Positions 1 through 10,030 of a stretch of 64,000 bases of DNA are shown piece after piece (the first letter of the stretch is position 1; every line of letters starts with the position of its first letter). The translations under genes were made by a program, and so were the position numbers. Location of the stretch: contig NC_013887.1 in NCBI RefSeq assembly GCF_000025525.1, positions 568,729 through 632,728 on the forward strand, written 5' to 3'. The notes beneath the pieces were generated by a model, which had not been told where the DNA came from, made no database searches, and worked only from the letters and a program-made list of their open reading frames with translations. This DNA comes from Methanocaldococcus sp. FS406-22 (lineage in GTDB: Archaea > AGJL01 > Methanococci > Methanococcales > Methanocaldococcaceae).

Positions 1-324
1 AAGGACTTCAAAGGATTGTTCGAAAAAGATGAAAAATATTCAGTGTTATTGGGAGTAGGAATCCCAAAAAATGACGATATTAAAAAAATAGGATATTATA
101 AACTGATAGAGATTGGAGGCTATATTTATCATCCAAAATGTTTAACAAAACCAAAAAGAAATGTTTTAGCTTTAGCAGAAGGTTCTATTGTTAAAAAGGA
201 ATTTGAAGGAGATATAAAAGATATTACTCCAGAAAATTACAAAATTAGTAAGGTATATGCTCATGGAAAGCCAATATTACTCCCATTTAATTTAAAGGGG
301 GATAAAAATGAAAGTAAAATGTAA
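1..324 (+). CDS. csm4: Csm4 RAMP subunit, C-terminal fragment (gene begins outside the window)
   Basis: The reading frame is open from the first base, so this is the 3' end of a gene that starts upstream; the TTG at 16 is internal, not a start. About 107 residues are visible, ending NESKM. The call rests mainly on position: it sits directly before csm5 and overlaps it by 17 bases. The C-terminal text (GVGIPKND, a GGYIYHPK segment and a HGKPILLPF tail) fits the C-terminal RAMP fold of type III-A Csm4, which holds the 5' tag of the crRNA at the base of the effector complex. Without the N-terminal half, another RAMP protein of the same operon cannot be excluded. Confidence 0.75.
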   Translation, partial: KDFKGLFEKDEKYSVLLGVGIPKNDDIKKIGYYKLIEIGGYIYHPKCLTKPKRNVLALAEGSIVKKEFEGDIKDITPENYKISKVYAHGKPILLPFNLKGDKNESKM

Positions 325-1417
325 AACAATAAGTCCATTGTTTATTGGTTGTGGGGAAGAATATTCACAGCTGGATTATTTCATAGAAAATGATACTGCT
401 TATATAATTGATTTAGAAAAGGCAATTTCTGAGTTAAATGACTTAAAAAAAGTGGATGAGATTAGCAGATTGATTATCTCCAACACTACAAACAATAGAT
501 TAAACCTCAATGCAAAGGACATCTTAGAAAGTATCGGTTTAAATGCTGAAGATTATGTTGTAAAAAAAATAAAATGTGAAATAAAGAGCGATAGTAAGAC
601 AAGAGTAAAAAGATTCATCTACCAAAATAATAACTATTATGTTCCAGGAAGTTCTATTAAAGGTGCTATAAGAACTGCTTATATATTCAATTACTTTGAT
701 AGAAACTTTACTGAATTAATTAAAATATTAAAAGATGTGAAAATTAGTGATAAAGGAAAAGAAGTTGTTAATAGAGCTATTAGTAAAAACATTCATGATG
801 ATTTCTTTAAATATCTGTTAATTTCAGATAGTGATTTTGTAGATGAGGATTTCAGGTTCATAACAACAAAAAGATGGAAATTTGCCAATAGAAGATTGGG
901 AGTTAAAGTAGATGCTGAAGTAATGATGAATAAAAACGAGTTTGAGGTAGATATAAAAATTAACGATGAATTTTTTGAAAAAATGAAAATAAAATTAAAT
1001 AAACCAAATAATGACATTGAAAAATTTGAAAAATTAAAAGATTTATGTAATGAGTTTTCAAAAACCGTTGTTGAGTTCGAATTAAAAAGAAACAATCCTG
1101 TTCATGTTGAAAAATTTTATGAAAAACTCTTAGCTGATATAAGAAAAGGAGATGCATTATATTTAAATTTAGGATTTGGAGGAGGGTTTTTAAGTAAGAC
1201 CGTCTATCCGTTGATATGGAAGCACGATAAAGAAAACAGGATGTTTAAAGAAATTAAAAGAGTATTTCTATATTTGGCAGGAAGAAACACAAAACTAAAA
1301 AATGCATGGTATAGAGCAAACAGCTATTTAGATTTCCCTACAACAAAAACCTTCTATGTAAAAGATAAAAGTGTTATTGCTCCATTAGGATGGATTAAGA
1401 TGGAGTTGGTGGAATAA
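308..1417 (+). CDS. csm5: CRISPR type III-A effector subunit Csm5
   Basis: This 369-residue RAMP protein caps the 3' end of the crRNA in the Csm complex and in characterised systems helps recruit crRNA-trimming nucleases. The RAMP-type motif YVPGSSIKGAIRTA lies at residues 111-124, and a glycine-rich loop (LGFGGGFLSK) lies near residue 290. The N-terminus starts with a short beta strand (KCKTISPLFIGCGEE), as is usual for Csm5. It overlaps the preceding csm4 end by 17 bases and its stop codon shares one base with the next gene's ATG, so the three genes are one transcription unit. Length and motif order match the family. Confidence 0.9.
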   Translation: MKVKCKTISPLFIGCGEEYSQLDYFIENDTAYIIDLEKAISELNDLKKVDEISRLIISNTTNNRLNLNAKDILESIGLNAEDYVVKKIKCEIKSDSKTRVKRFIYQNNNYYVPGSSIKGAIRTAYIFNYFDRNFTELIKILKDVKISDKGKEVVNRAISKNIHDDFFKYLLISDSDFVDEDFRFITTKRWKFANRRLGVKVDAEVMMNKNEFEVDIKINDEFFEKMKIKLNKPNNDIEKFEKLKDLCNEFSKTVVEFELKRNNPVHVEKFYEKLLADIRKGDALYLNLGFGGGFLSKTVYPLIWKHDKENRMFKEIKRVFLYLAGRNTKLKNAWYRANSYLDFPTTKTFYVKDKSVIAPLGWIKMELVE

Positions 1418-2796
1418 TGCAAAGAATATTAATTGCCCCTTGGGGAAACTTTGTAACATGGAAAGAAGTTATATACTCATTTGATGGCATTGAAAAAGAG
1501 TCAAAAAGTTCAATATCTGCAATTTGTGAAAAAATAAATCCAGATAAGGTTTATATATTGGTTTTAGACACTTTATCTAATTTAGAGTCAGAAAATTATG
1601 AAGATATTGTAAAAGAAGTTAAAGAAAAGACAGAGAGTTTTATAAAAGAAAATTTAAACATTGACAACTACGAAATAATTGTATGTCCAGGCGTTGGAAC
1701 ATTTCCAAACGGGAAATTTTATGGGAATTTAGTTGATTATTATTCCTTTGCTCTTTATGAATTGTCTAAAAGATTTGATGGGGACTTAGAGGTTCATTTA
1801 GACTTAACACATGGTTTAAATTACATGCCCGTCTTAACTTACAGAGTAGTTAAAGACCTTTTAGAGATTCAATCAATTAAAAACAAGGTTAGATTAGTTG
1901 TTTATAACTCCGACCCATATGTTGGAAGAGAAAAAGAAACATTAAATATTCATATTGTAGAGAATAAAACTATTATTCCATCCCTAAACTTTGATGGCGT
2001 AACAACAAACTTTTTAAATACTACCAAATTTATTGATAAAAAAGACATTGGCAAAATAATGAAGGAAATCAATCAAAATAAAAAGATAAGAGAGTTAAAG
2101 TTAATGAAACAAAATATAAATGCATTTTTAGCATCTTTAGTTTATGCCCTACCGTTAGTTTATTCTACATTTTTTGTTGATGAAGAAAAGATTAACGATA
2201 AAATAAACGAGATAATCAGTTTCTTTATTTCAAATATTAAGATAGATACAGAAAATAAAGAATTAAAAAGATATCTAAAATTCGAAGATGGATTTAATGC
2301 GTTAGTTAAAGCATACTTTACCTCAAAAATTTGCAAAATTCCAGAGTTAATAAAAGATGAATTATCTTTAAAAGAAATTGAAGAATTGAAAAATACTTTG
2401 TTTAAAGAAAATCCTAATGCTCAATTTATAAAGAACGAAATTGCATCCCTCTATAACATAGTCAATACTAAGTATAAAGCAAATGAGCTTAGCGAAATAA
2501 TAGAAAATTGGATTCCAATGTATAAATTTAGAAGAGAGGGAGTTGATAAATTCAATATAAGAAACTTTTTAGCACATGCTGGATTTGAAAAAAGTGTGAC
2601 TGAAATTTATATTTCAGCAGAAAATAAAGATGGAAAAATTGAACTCAATGAAAAAACTTCGCTTAGATATAATAAAGATTACATAGAAGAAAAAGATGGA
2701 ATTAAAAGATTTGTATTTAAATACAAGGACAAAAATGGAAGAATAGAGGAGATAAATATCTTAGAAAAAATCGAAGAAATATTTCTTAATAAATAA
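1417..2796 (+). CDS. csx1: Csx1-type CARF-HEPN ribonuclease (MJ1666 family)
   Basis: This is an ancillary nuclease of type III CRISPR immunity. In the family, cyclic oligoadenylate made by Cas10 binds the CARF domain and switches on the HEPN RNase. The N-terminal half (about residues 1-200) has the CARF hallmark HLDLTHGLNYMP at 127-138. The C-terminal half is helical and carries RNFLAH at 382-387, the R-x4-H catalytic signature of HEPN, so the protein should be active. Its ATG overlaps the csm5 stop by one base. At 459 residues the length is normal for Csx1 of methanococci. It is the last gene of the operon; an AT-rich gap follows before the next gene. Confidence 0.9.
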   Translation: MQRILIAPWGNFVTWKEVIYSFDGIEKESKSSISAICEKINPDKVYILVLDTLSNLESENYEDIVKEVKEKTESFIKENLNIDNYEIIVCPGVGTFPNGKFYGNLVDYYSFALYELSKRFDGDLEVHLDLTHGLNYMPVLTYRVVKDLLEIQSIKNKVRLVVYNSDPYVGREKETLNIHIVENKTIIPSLNFDGVTTNFLNTTKFIDKKDIGKIMKEINQNKKIRELKLMKQNINAFLASLVYALPLVYSTFFVDEEKINDKINEIISFFISNIKIDTENKELKRYLKFEDGFNALVKAYFTSKICKIPELIKDELSLKEIEELKNTLFKENPNAQFIKNEIASLYNIVNTKYKANELSEIIENWIPMYKFRREGVDKFNIRNFLAHAGFEKSVTEIYISAENKDGKIELNEKTSLRYNKDYIEEKDGIKRFVFKYKDKNGRIEEINILEKIEEIFLNK

Positions 2797-2981
2797 AAAC
2801 TCTTTATAAATAAATTTATTTTACTTGGAAACTTTTTTAATTAGATGGGGCATAATAGTTCTCATCATCCTATCCCTAATTTTAAAATTTACAAAGTTTA
2901 TTCATAAACCAAATATTTATATTTTATCGAATCACTTAGGTAATCTAATTATGACCAAAAAAATATTTGAAAGTGATAACC

Positions 2982-4358
2982 ATGTTCAGACCAGAAGAAA
3001 TCATTGAAACAATCAAAATGATTAAGATGGAAAACTTAGATTTAAGGACAGTTACCTTAGGAATAAGCTTAAGAGACTGTGTTTCAAAAGATTTGGATGA
3101 ATTAAAAGAGAACATATACAGCAAAATAACATCCTCTGCAGAGAATTTAGTTGATGTAGCTAACAAAGTCTCTGAAAAGTATGGAATCCCAATAGTTAAT
3201 AAAAGGATAGCTGTAACTCCAATATCATTAGTCATTGGTGGAGCTATAAAGGATTTAGATAGAGAGGAACAGATAAAAGCATGTGTTGAAGTTGGAGAGG
3301 TTTTAGACAAAGCTGCTAAGAAAGTTGGAGTGGATTTCTTAGGAGGATATTCAGCTTTAGTTCATAAGGATGCAACAAAGGAGGATAAGGCTTTAATTGA
3401 CTCTATCCCATATATGATGGAGAAGACAGAGAGAGTTTGCTCTTCAATAAATGTTGCCTCAACAAAGACTGGCATTAACATGGATGCAGTTAAAAGAATG
3501 GGAGAAGTTATTAAAGAAACTGCCTTTAGAACAGAAAAAGCAATTGGATGTGCTAAGTTGGTTGTATTTGCCAATGCACCAGAAGACAACCCATTCATGG
3601 CTGGGGCATTTCATGGAGTTGGAGAGGGAGATAAAGTTATCAACGTAGGAGTTTCAGGGCCTGGAGTTGTTAGGGCAGTTATTGAAAAACTGCCAGATGC
3701 TGATTTTGGAACTTTAGCAAATGAAATTAAAAAAGTTGCATTTAAAATCACAAGGGTTGGAGAGTTGATTGGTAGAGAGGTTTCTAAAGAGTTGGGCGTT
3801 AAGTTTGGAGTTGTTGATTTGTCATTAGCTCCAACACCAGCAAGAGGAGACAGCATTGCCAACATCTTAGAGGCCATGGGTTTGGAGAAGTGTGGAACTC
3901 ATGGTTCTACAGCGGCATTAGCTTTATTAAATGATGCAGTTAAAAAAGGAGGAGCAATGGCTACAAGCTATGTTGGTGGTTTGAGTGGGGCATTTATCCC
4001 AGTTAGTGAAGATAGTGGAATGGTCGAGGCAGTTGAGGCAGGGGCTTTAAGTTTAGAAAAATTAGAGGCAATGACGTGTGTTTGCTCTGTAGGTATAGAT
4101 ATGGTCGCCATTCCGGGAGATACACCAGCATCAACAATCTCTGCAATAATAGCTGATGAGATGGCTATTGGAGTTATAAATAACAAGACAACTGCCGTAA
4201 GAATTATCCCAGTGCCAGGTAAAAAGCCGGGAGAGTATGTTGATTATGGAGGTCTATTAGGAAGAGCTCCAATCATGAAGGTTAATAAATACTCATCTGA
4301 GAAATTCATTAAAAGAGGAGGTAGGATTCCAGCTCCATTGCAGGCATTAACTAACTAA
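2982..4358 (+). CDS. UPF0210 (PFL/DUF711 family) protein
   Basis: A 458-residue conserved protein of unknown biochemical function, found in many archaea and bacteria. It shows the family's glycine-rich blocks, for example [16 protein letters not shown] near the C-terminal third and the GGAIKD block near residue 90. I place the start at ATG 2982 (MFRPEEII), which has AGTGATAACC just upstream. The longer frame from TTG 2967 lacks such a site, because that Shine-Dalgarno sequence lies inside it. The gene follows the csm operon on the same strand after about 185 bases and converges with the nuclease gene on the other strand, overlapping it by four bases. A CRISPR role is not implied. Confidence 0.85.
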   Translation: MFRPEEIIETIKMIKMENLDLRTVTLGISLRDCVSKDLDELKENIYSKITSSAENLVDVANKVSEKYGIPIVNKRIAVTPISLVIGGAIKDLDREEQIKACVEVGEVLDKAAKKVGVDFLGGYSALVHKDATKEDKALIDSIPYMMEKTERVCSSINVASTKTGINMDAVKRMGEVIKETAFRTEKAIGCAKLVVFANAPEDNPFMAGAFHGVGEGDKVINVGVSGPGVVRAVIEKLPDADFGTLANEIKKVAFKITRVGELIGREVSKELGVKFGVVDLSLAPTPARGDSIANILEAMGLEKCGTHGSTAALALLNDAVKKGGAMATSYVGGLSGAFIPVSEDSGMVEAVEAGALSLEKLEAMTCVCSVGIDMVAIPGDTPASTISAIIADEMAIGVINNKTTAVRIIPVPGKKPGEYVDYGGLLGRAPIMKVNKYSSEKFIKRGGRIPAPLQALTN

Positions 4359-5035
4359 ATGCCAAAAATCTCTTTTAACTCTTTAAAAATTCTATTTTTC
4401 TCTTTCTCAATCAATTTATCAAGTATGTAAATGTTGTATTCTTTAAAAATGTCTTCCTTCTTTAAATTTCCATGAAAACTCTTTGTTGATGCTAAAATTC
4501 CAATGTTGATGTTTAATATTTTCATAATCCCATAAAGCTTTAGAATGGCATTTGAGCTGATGTATCTGTTCTTACATTCAAAAATAAAGTTTTTTCCAAA
4601 AACATCAACAAATAAGTCAATTTCAGTGAAAACTTCTCCTTTATAACTAACCTCTAAGTTTCTAACGACCTTTGCGTCGATGTTATTTTCTTTAAAGAAC
4701 TCTATTACTGTGTAATACATAAATAACTCAAATAGGGTTCCAGCATCTAAAGAACAAAAATCTTTAAAATCCTTTTTTATTTCGTCTATAAGCTCTAAAA
4801 AGTATATATCATTTTCTTTAATTTTTTCAGTTATTCCTCTATGTTTATGGCTTTCTTTAATTTTAGGCAGGTGAAAATTATGCTCTAACATGGCTTTTCT
4901 ATATCTTATCTTTGATAGAGTCAGGTTAAAAAGTTTGTAAAGATTATTTCCATTATCACAAGAGAATCCAGTAAGTTTATATTCGCCAAAATTAATCCTA
5001 ACTTCTTTTTCATCTTTTAGCTTTAACTTATTCAT
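4355..5035 (-). CDS. PD-(D/E)XK nuclease-like protein
   Basis: A 226-residue protein whose C-terminal half looks like a restriction-endonuclease fold. A helix with a conserved acid ([10 protein letters not shown]) is followed by [19 protein letters not shown], which supplies the D-x(n)-E-x-K catalytic triad. This order resembles the nuclease domain of DUF1887/Card1-type CRISPR ancillary proteins, but the N-terminal part (about 100 residues) shows no CARF motif that I can recognise. The 3' end converges with the UPF0210 gene (4-base overlap) and the 5' end overlaps mobA by eight bases, so it is probably co-transcribed with mobA. The nuclease fold is well supported; the biological role is unknown. 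Confidence 0.6.
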   Translation of the reverse strand: MNKLKLKDEKEVRINFGEYKLTGFSCDNGNNLYKLFNLTLSKIRYRKAMLEHNFHLPKIKESHKHRGITEKIKENDIYFLELIDEIKKDFKDFCSLDAGTLFELFMYYTVIEFFKENNIDAKVVRNLEVSYKGEVFTEIDLFVDVFGKNFIFECKNRYISSNAILKLYGIMKILNINIGILASTKSFHGNLKKEDIFKEYNIYILDKLIEKEKNRIFKELKEIFGI

Positions 5036-5642
5036 TATTCATCAACTCTTCTATTGTATTTATGTTTTTAAAAATTCTCTTATTTTTGTCTAATTCTTCA
5101 GCTTTTATGTATAAGGGATTTAGATGGGAGATAAAATATCTAATGGATAAGTTTTTATTCTCCATAATAATTTTATTTAAAATGTGTAATGAGTCCCTCT
5201 TATATAAAGCAAAGAGTGGCTCTATATATCCATTTTCATGTTTTGGAATTATACAGAGGTTGTTATTTTTTTCAGCAATATCTATATTGGATATTAACTT
5301 TTTTAAAGCCTCTTTACTTACATAAGGGCAATCACAAGGTAAAACAATAAACCACTTAGCATTTAAAGCCCTCATCCCACATAAGATGCCCATTAACGGC
5401 CCCTTACCTTCAATCAAATCAAATGATATTAGGCATTTGTATTTGGATAAATATTTTTTCTCCATGTCTAAATCTATGGAGTTTTTTGCAAAAACAGTAA
5501 CAAAAGGGATATTTAAGCTTTTTAAAATGTCTGAGGGATAGTTTATTAGATATTTGCCATTAAAAACTCTGAATGGCTTTTTCCCACCAATCCTCTCTCC
5601 CTTACCACCAGATAAAATTATGCCAGCAATGATGGTTACCAC
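5028..5642 (-). CDS. mobA: Molybdenum cofactor guanylyltransferase MobA
   Basis: Transfers GMP from GTP to molybdopterin (Mo or W) to make the guanine dinucleotide cofactor, needed in methanogens by formylmethanofuran and formate dehydrogenases. The signature GIILSGGKGERIGGKKPF at the N-terminus binds nucleotide and metal, and LPCDCPYVS in the middle supplies the second metal-site aspartate. Length (about 200 residues) is normal. The start is odd: GTG at 5642 lies inside the strong site GGTGGTAACC, and the codon at the expected spacing is ATC (5633) followed by ATT (5630), not ATG. Either GTG or a non-standard start is used. Confidence 0.8.
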   Translation of the reverse strand: MVTIIAGIILSGGKGERIGGKKPFRVFNGKYLINYPSDILKSLNIPFVTVFAKNSIDLDMEKKYLSKYKCLISFDLIEGKGPLMGILCGMRALNAKWFIVLPCDCPYVSKEALKKLISNIDIAEKNNNLCIIPKHENGYIEPLFALYKRDSLHILNKIIMENKNLSIRYFISHLNPLYIKAEELDKNKRIFKNINTIEELMNNE

Positions 5643-5741
5643 CTTAAAGCTTAAAACTCTCGTAGGCTTATAAGATATTAAAATTATTTATAATTAATGA
5701 TAATAAGAATTGGTTACATCAGCAGTATTGTGGGGGTATTT

Positions 5742-8103
5742 ATGAAGATTAAAGCCATTGAAGTTAAGAATTTGTTTTCCTATGATGATTTTAAGATTGA
5801 ATTTAATGAAGGCAATATTGCAGTTATTGTAGGGCCAAATAATGCTGGAAAGACAAATTTATTTAGAGTTTTGAAATTTTTGAAGGATGTGATAAATGAT
5901 AGAATAAAATCTGGTAAAGAAATTAGAAATTATCTTCATAAAGAAGATAAACCAGCTAAGATTATAGTAGATATTAAGTTTGATGAAAATGAAAAACATC
6001 TTTTAGAGACATTTATTGAATGTTTTATAAAGCTACAATTAAAATCCATGTATAAAAATGGAATTATAAAAAAAGAAATTCTAAATAAATTTATTAATTT
6101 ACATTTGGAAGGACAAATTATTTGGGAGTATAAGGGAGAATATCGTGAAGCTCCAAAACCCTATTATAAAATATCAATGGACGAAATAATAAAACCCTAC
6201 ATTGAAATATTAAAAAAAGACCGTAAAAAATCGGGAGTATCTGAGTTAAATTGTAGAAATGGAGCAAATTGCACTATTATAAACAAATTATTAGATATTG
6301 ATATTAACGATGAGCTATATTGTATTATAGATAGAAACCAAAATCAAAAAGGAAACATTATTTTTAGTGGAAAAAATCCAATTATTAAAACAGAGAATAT
6401 ATTTCAAAATTTTAAAGTCAATGATGAGAGTCTTTGTAAATGGTTAAACGACTATCCAAGCAAGTATCATGAATTAATATTATTACTAATTTTGCTTAAA
6501 GAATTATATACTAAGGGATTATCCAAAAATTCAGATGGGGAGTTGCTCCATAAACTTGAAAATCTTTGTAATTATATAGGTATTGACATTAATAAGCTTA
6601 ATTATGGCATTACTCCTAAATTATTATTATGTGAATTTATAATAAAACTCTTTGATAAAGCAATTATAAGATTTGAAGAAGTTAGAGGTTATCCCGAAAT
6701 GCATGATTCCAACTACATAAAGCTTCCACTAAATCTCTGGGTTACTATGTTATCATCCCATATAGATACTCCAGAAAAAAAATATAGGATTAAATAAGCA
6801 TCTTAAAAAAATATATGAAAATGCCGATAAAATATCTACTTATGGATTTGAAAATGAAAATTATTATGGAAATGGGAAAGATTTAGCAAAATACTTATTT
6901 TATTTAAAAAATGCTGAAGATTTATCCATTAGAAAGAAATATGAGAGTATTAAAATATATTTTGGGAATATATTTAGTCAAGAGGGCATAAATTTCGATG
7001 TTGTAAATTATGAAGGTTATCCAGAAATTGTTATTACTCATAACAATAAACAGCTACCAATTGATATGGTAGGTTCTGGAATTTTTGAAGTTTTGAATCT
7101 CTTAGCAGTTGTTATCGGTGCGGAGGAAAAAGTTATCTTATTAGATGAACCAGCACTGCACTTACATCCAGTTTATCAGAAAAAATTATTAAAAGATGTA
7201 TTTGAGAAATTAAATGAAAATGGGAATAATCAAATTATAATAATAACACATTCACCATATTTCATTGATTTAAAAACCCTAAAAAATACATTTAGATTTT
7301 ATAAGGAAAATAGCAAAACAAAAGTAATAAATGTAGAAGAACTTTTAAATGGAATTATAAATCTGAAAGATTTTACAAAAAATGATGCTTTAATCCGTTC
7401 ATTATTTGCTAATGGGGTTATTTTAGTGGAGGGTGTTTCAGAATTCTTGAGCATTCCAATATTATTAAGAAAACTAAATTATGCATTAGAAGATTATAAC
7501 TTGGAGATTATTAATGTTGAGAGTAAAACAGGATTTGAAAAATATGTTAGATTGATGAATTCTCTGAAAATACCTTGTGCAGTAGTTTGTGATGGAGATA
7601 CAGCATATAATCTTTATAATAAAGATGGTGGAAAATGGAAATTAAACAAGAATTTACCACATATTATTAACATATACAAAAAAATAAAACCATTTTGGGT
7701 TAAAGATAAAGATATAGATATAGACAAAATCTTAGAAGATATTGAAAATAAAATAGCTACTAAAAAATCAAGTTTAGAAGAAGAAATTGACAAAGATGAT
7801 AAATTAGAAGAAGAGCTTGTCGAAAGAGGAATTAAACCAATATATGAAGAAATTAAAGACATTTTAATAAATAAACTATTCATATTTGCATGTAAAGAAT
7901 ATGACTGGACTGGATTTTTAGGAATTAAAAAAGATGAGACTGAAAAATGTATCCAAAAAGCTTATGAATTTGATGATGAAGAAAAACTAAAAGATTTAAA
8001 AAACTTCATTAAAAACTTTATAGATAAACGTATTAATCCTAAAATAAACCATAATACAGCCTTAAACACATTTAAAGACGGTGGTAACCATGATTACAGT
8101 TAA
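5742..8103 (+). pseudogene. OLD-family ATPase-TOPRIM nuclease, interrupted by a one-base frameshift
   Basis: An overcoming-lysogenization-defect-type protein: an SMC/ABC-like ATPase fused to a TOPRIM nuclease domain, the architecture of class 1 OLD proteins and of GajA of Gabija defence. The N-terminal part has Walker A GPNNAGKT near residue 33. The distal part has Walker B VILLDEP, an H-loop THSPYF, then the TOPRIM motifs ILVEGVSE and VVCDGD. The frame stops at 6797, but reading resumes one frame over as GLNKHLKKIYENADK and runs without a stop to 8103. Removing one A from the A8 run at 6775-6782 joins the halves. The start is ATG 5742, behind GGGGGT. No GajB-like helicase is adjacent. The last codons run into the next gene's start region. 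Confidence 0.75.
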
Positions 8104-9781
8104 AGTTAAAAACTTAACCAAAAAATACGGAGATTTTAAAGCATTAGACAAAGTTTCATTTGAAGCAAAGAAAGGAGAAATCTTAGGAATTGTAGGAAAG
8201 AGTGGAGCTGGGAAATCAACACTAATAAGAATTTTAAGAGGTAGCTTAGATTATGATGAGGGAGAAGTTGAGATTTTAGGTAGAAAGGATAACTTTAAAG
8301 AGATAACAGCCATACATTTGCAGAGAAACTTTGCACTATGGGCAGAGCCAGTTATAAACAACATAATTAGAAAGCTCTATGCAATAAGAAACAACTCTGA
8401 TGAGTTATTACCAATGGAAGAAGAATGGGAAGATTATGAAAAAACAGCAATAGAAATACTAAAATTAGTTGGTTTAGAGCATAAAAAAGATGCTTTTGCA
8501 AATATATTGAGTGGTGGAGAGAAGCAGAGGCTAATCTTAGGCAGACAGATAGCTAAAATCTATGAGAAGGGAGAGGGGGTTTTATTATTAGATGAACCAG
8601 CAACAATGGCATGCCCAGCATCAAAGCAGAAGCTATTAGATGTTATTAAAAACATTAGAGATAAATTAGGCATAACTGTAATAATAACCTCTCACTTGCC
8701 AGAAATCCATAGATACCTCTGTGATAGACTAATTTTGTTAGAAAATGGAAGGGTAAAGATGGATGGAGATGTTGAAGAAGTTTTAAATGAATTCTTAAAA
8801 GAGATGAAACCTCCATACATAAGAACTCCAAAGATAAAGGACAACGCAATAATAAAGGTTAGAAATGTTGCTAAGAGATATTACGTTGTTCATGGTGGAG
8901 AGACATTAAATCTAAAAAATGTCTCATTCGATGTTAAAGAGGGGGAGATTCTATCAATTATTGGGCCAAGTGGAGTTGGAAAGACAGTTATTATGAGATT
9001 AATGGCTGGTTTAGAGTTACCAGATGAAGGAAAGATAATAGTTGATGGTGTTGATATAACCAACTACGGATGGGAGAGAATAGAGCTTAGAAAGAGAATT
9101 GGAATTATGCATCAAGAATTTTCCCTTCCATACTATCAAACAGTTGAGAACCTATTAAAATACAGATTAGGGCTTAAAGGAGAGAAAGCTATAGCACATG
9201 CAAAAGCAAAGGCTGAGGAATTGGGCTTATCTCCAAAGATTGTTGATGCTATCTACCAATTAATAGATGCTCCAGAGTCAGAGAGAATTTCAAAACTGCA
9301 AAAGATGGGATTGACAGAGGATATAATCTATAAACTCTTCCCACCAGTAGTTGAGAGCTTTGAGCCAGAGGAGATTTTAGAGGCTTTAGATTTAGGAAAA
9401 GATATTTTAAAGAAAAAGGTTATTGAACTAAGTGGAGGGCAAAAAGTAAGAGTAGCTATGGCTTTACAGTTGATAACAAAGCCAAAAATATTGTTCTTAG
9501 ATGAGCCATTTGGAGACTTAGACCCAATAACTTTGAGGGATGTAGCTAACTATCTAAAAATAATCAATGAGAGGTTTGGCACTACAATAGTTTTAGTCTC
9601 TCACTGTGTAGAGTTCATTAAAGAGATTAGTGATAGAGCCATCCTATTGGATGAGAACAGGTTAGTTATGGAAGGAAATCCAGAGGAGGTTTGTGAAGAG
9701 TTTATAAGAAGAAGTAACGCAAGATTTATGAGGGAAGAATCCTCTTATAACTCTAAGAAATCTGTTTTAACAAGTGAATAA
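8090..9781 (+). CDS. AtwA-like tandem ABC ATPase (methyl-coenzyme M reductase activation component A2 family)
   Basis: A soluble protein with two ABC ATPase cassettes and no membrane segment. The first has Walker A GKSGAGKST, signature LSGGEKQR and the unusual LLLDEPATMACPASKQ, where the standard D-loop is replaced; this feature is typical of component A2 (AtwA). The second has GPSGVGKT, LSGGQKVRVAM and LFLDEPFGDLDP. AtwA works in ATP-dependent reductive activation of methyl-coenzyme M reductase; methanogens often have paralogues, so this may be a relative rather than the functional AtwA. The start is ATG 8090, behind GGTGGTAACC; a longer GTG start would remove that site. It overlaps the OLD gene's tail by 14 bases. 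Confidence 0.75.
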   Translation: MITVKVKNLTKKYGDFKALDKVSFEAKKGEILGIVGKSGAGKSTLIRILRGSLDYDEGEVEILGRKDNFKEITAIHLQRNFALWAEPVINNIIRKLYAIRNNSDELLPMEEEWEDYEKTAIEILKLVGLEHKKDAFANILSGGEKQRLILGRQIAKIYEKGEGVLLLDEPATMACPASKQKLLDVIKNIRDKLGITVIITSHLPEIHRYLCDRLILLENGRVKMDGDVEEVLNEFLKEMKPPYIRTPKIKDNAIIKVRNVAKRYYVVHGGETLNLKNVSFDVKEGEILSIIGPSGVGKTVIMRLMAGLELPDEGKIIVDGVDITNYGWERIELRKRIGIMHQEFSLPYYQTVENLLKYRLGLKGEKAIAHAKAKAEELGLSPKIVDAIYQLIDAPESERISKLQKMGLTEDIIYKLFPPVVESFEPEEILEALDLGKDILKKKVIELSGGQKVRVAMALQLITKPKILFLDEPFGDLDPITLRDVANYLKIINERFGTTIVLVSHCVEFIKEISDRAILLDENRLVMEGNPEEVCEEFIRRSNARFMREESSYNSKKSVLTSE

Positions 9782-10030
9782 AGATTACTTCTACACTATA
9801 TATAAATCTTTTTTAGAATTGGAAATTTTTTATTACTTTTTAATACTAGTCTAAAAATTTTCTCGGGATTTTCTTTCTTTTAGTAATACTAATTTAAATA
9901 GTTTATTTTATATTTAGATGTATAAGTATTACTGGATAAAAAAATAAAATTGGTGTTTAATTTGATATCCCCAAAGAGGCTGATTTTATTAATAAGTATG
10001 GCAGGAGCTTTAGTAGCAGACCCTCAGTAT
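9782..10030. other. AT-rich non-coding flank of the CRISPR array (leader-distal side)
   Basis: I see no gene here; a frame that runs from 9950 into the array is chance. A 9-bp inverted pair, AGTAATACT at 9892-9900 and AGTATTACT at 9925-9933, could form a hairpin between the AtwA-like gene and the array. It may mark the end of the array transcript or of the upstream gene. Confidence 0.4.

Noticed and set aside
2825-3007. A 60-codon TTG frame between csx1 and the UPF0210 gene
   Set aside because: It has no ribosome site and overlaps the well-supported UPF0210 start; its hydrophobic content follows from AT-rich sequence.
5742-8103. Calling the OLD gene a Gabija system
   Set aside because: No UvrD-like GajB helicase lies next to it; the neighbour is an AtwA-like ABC ATPase.
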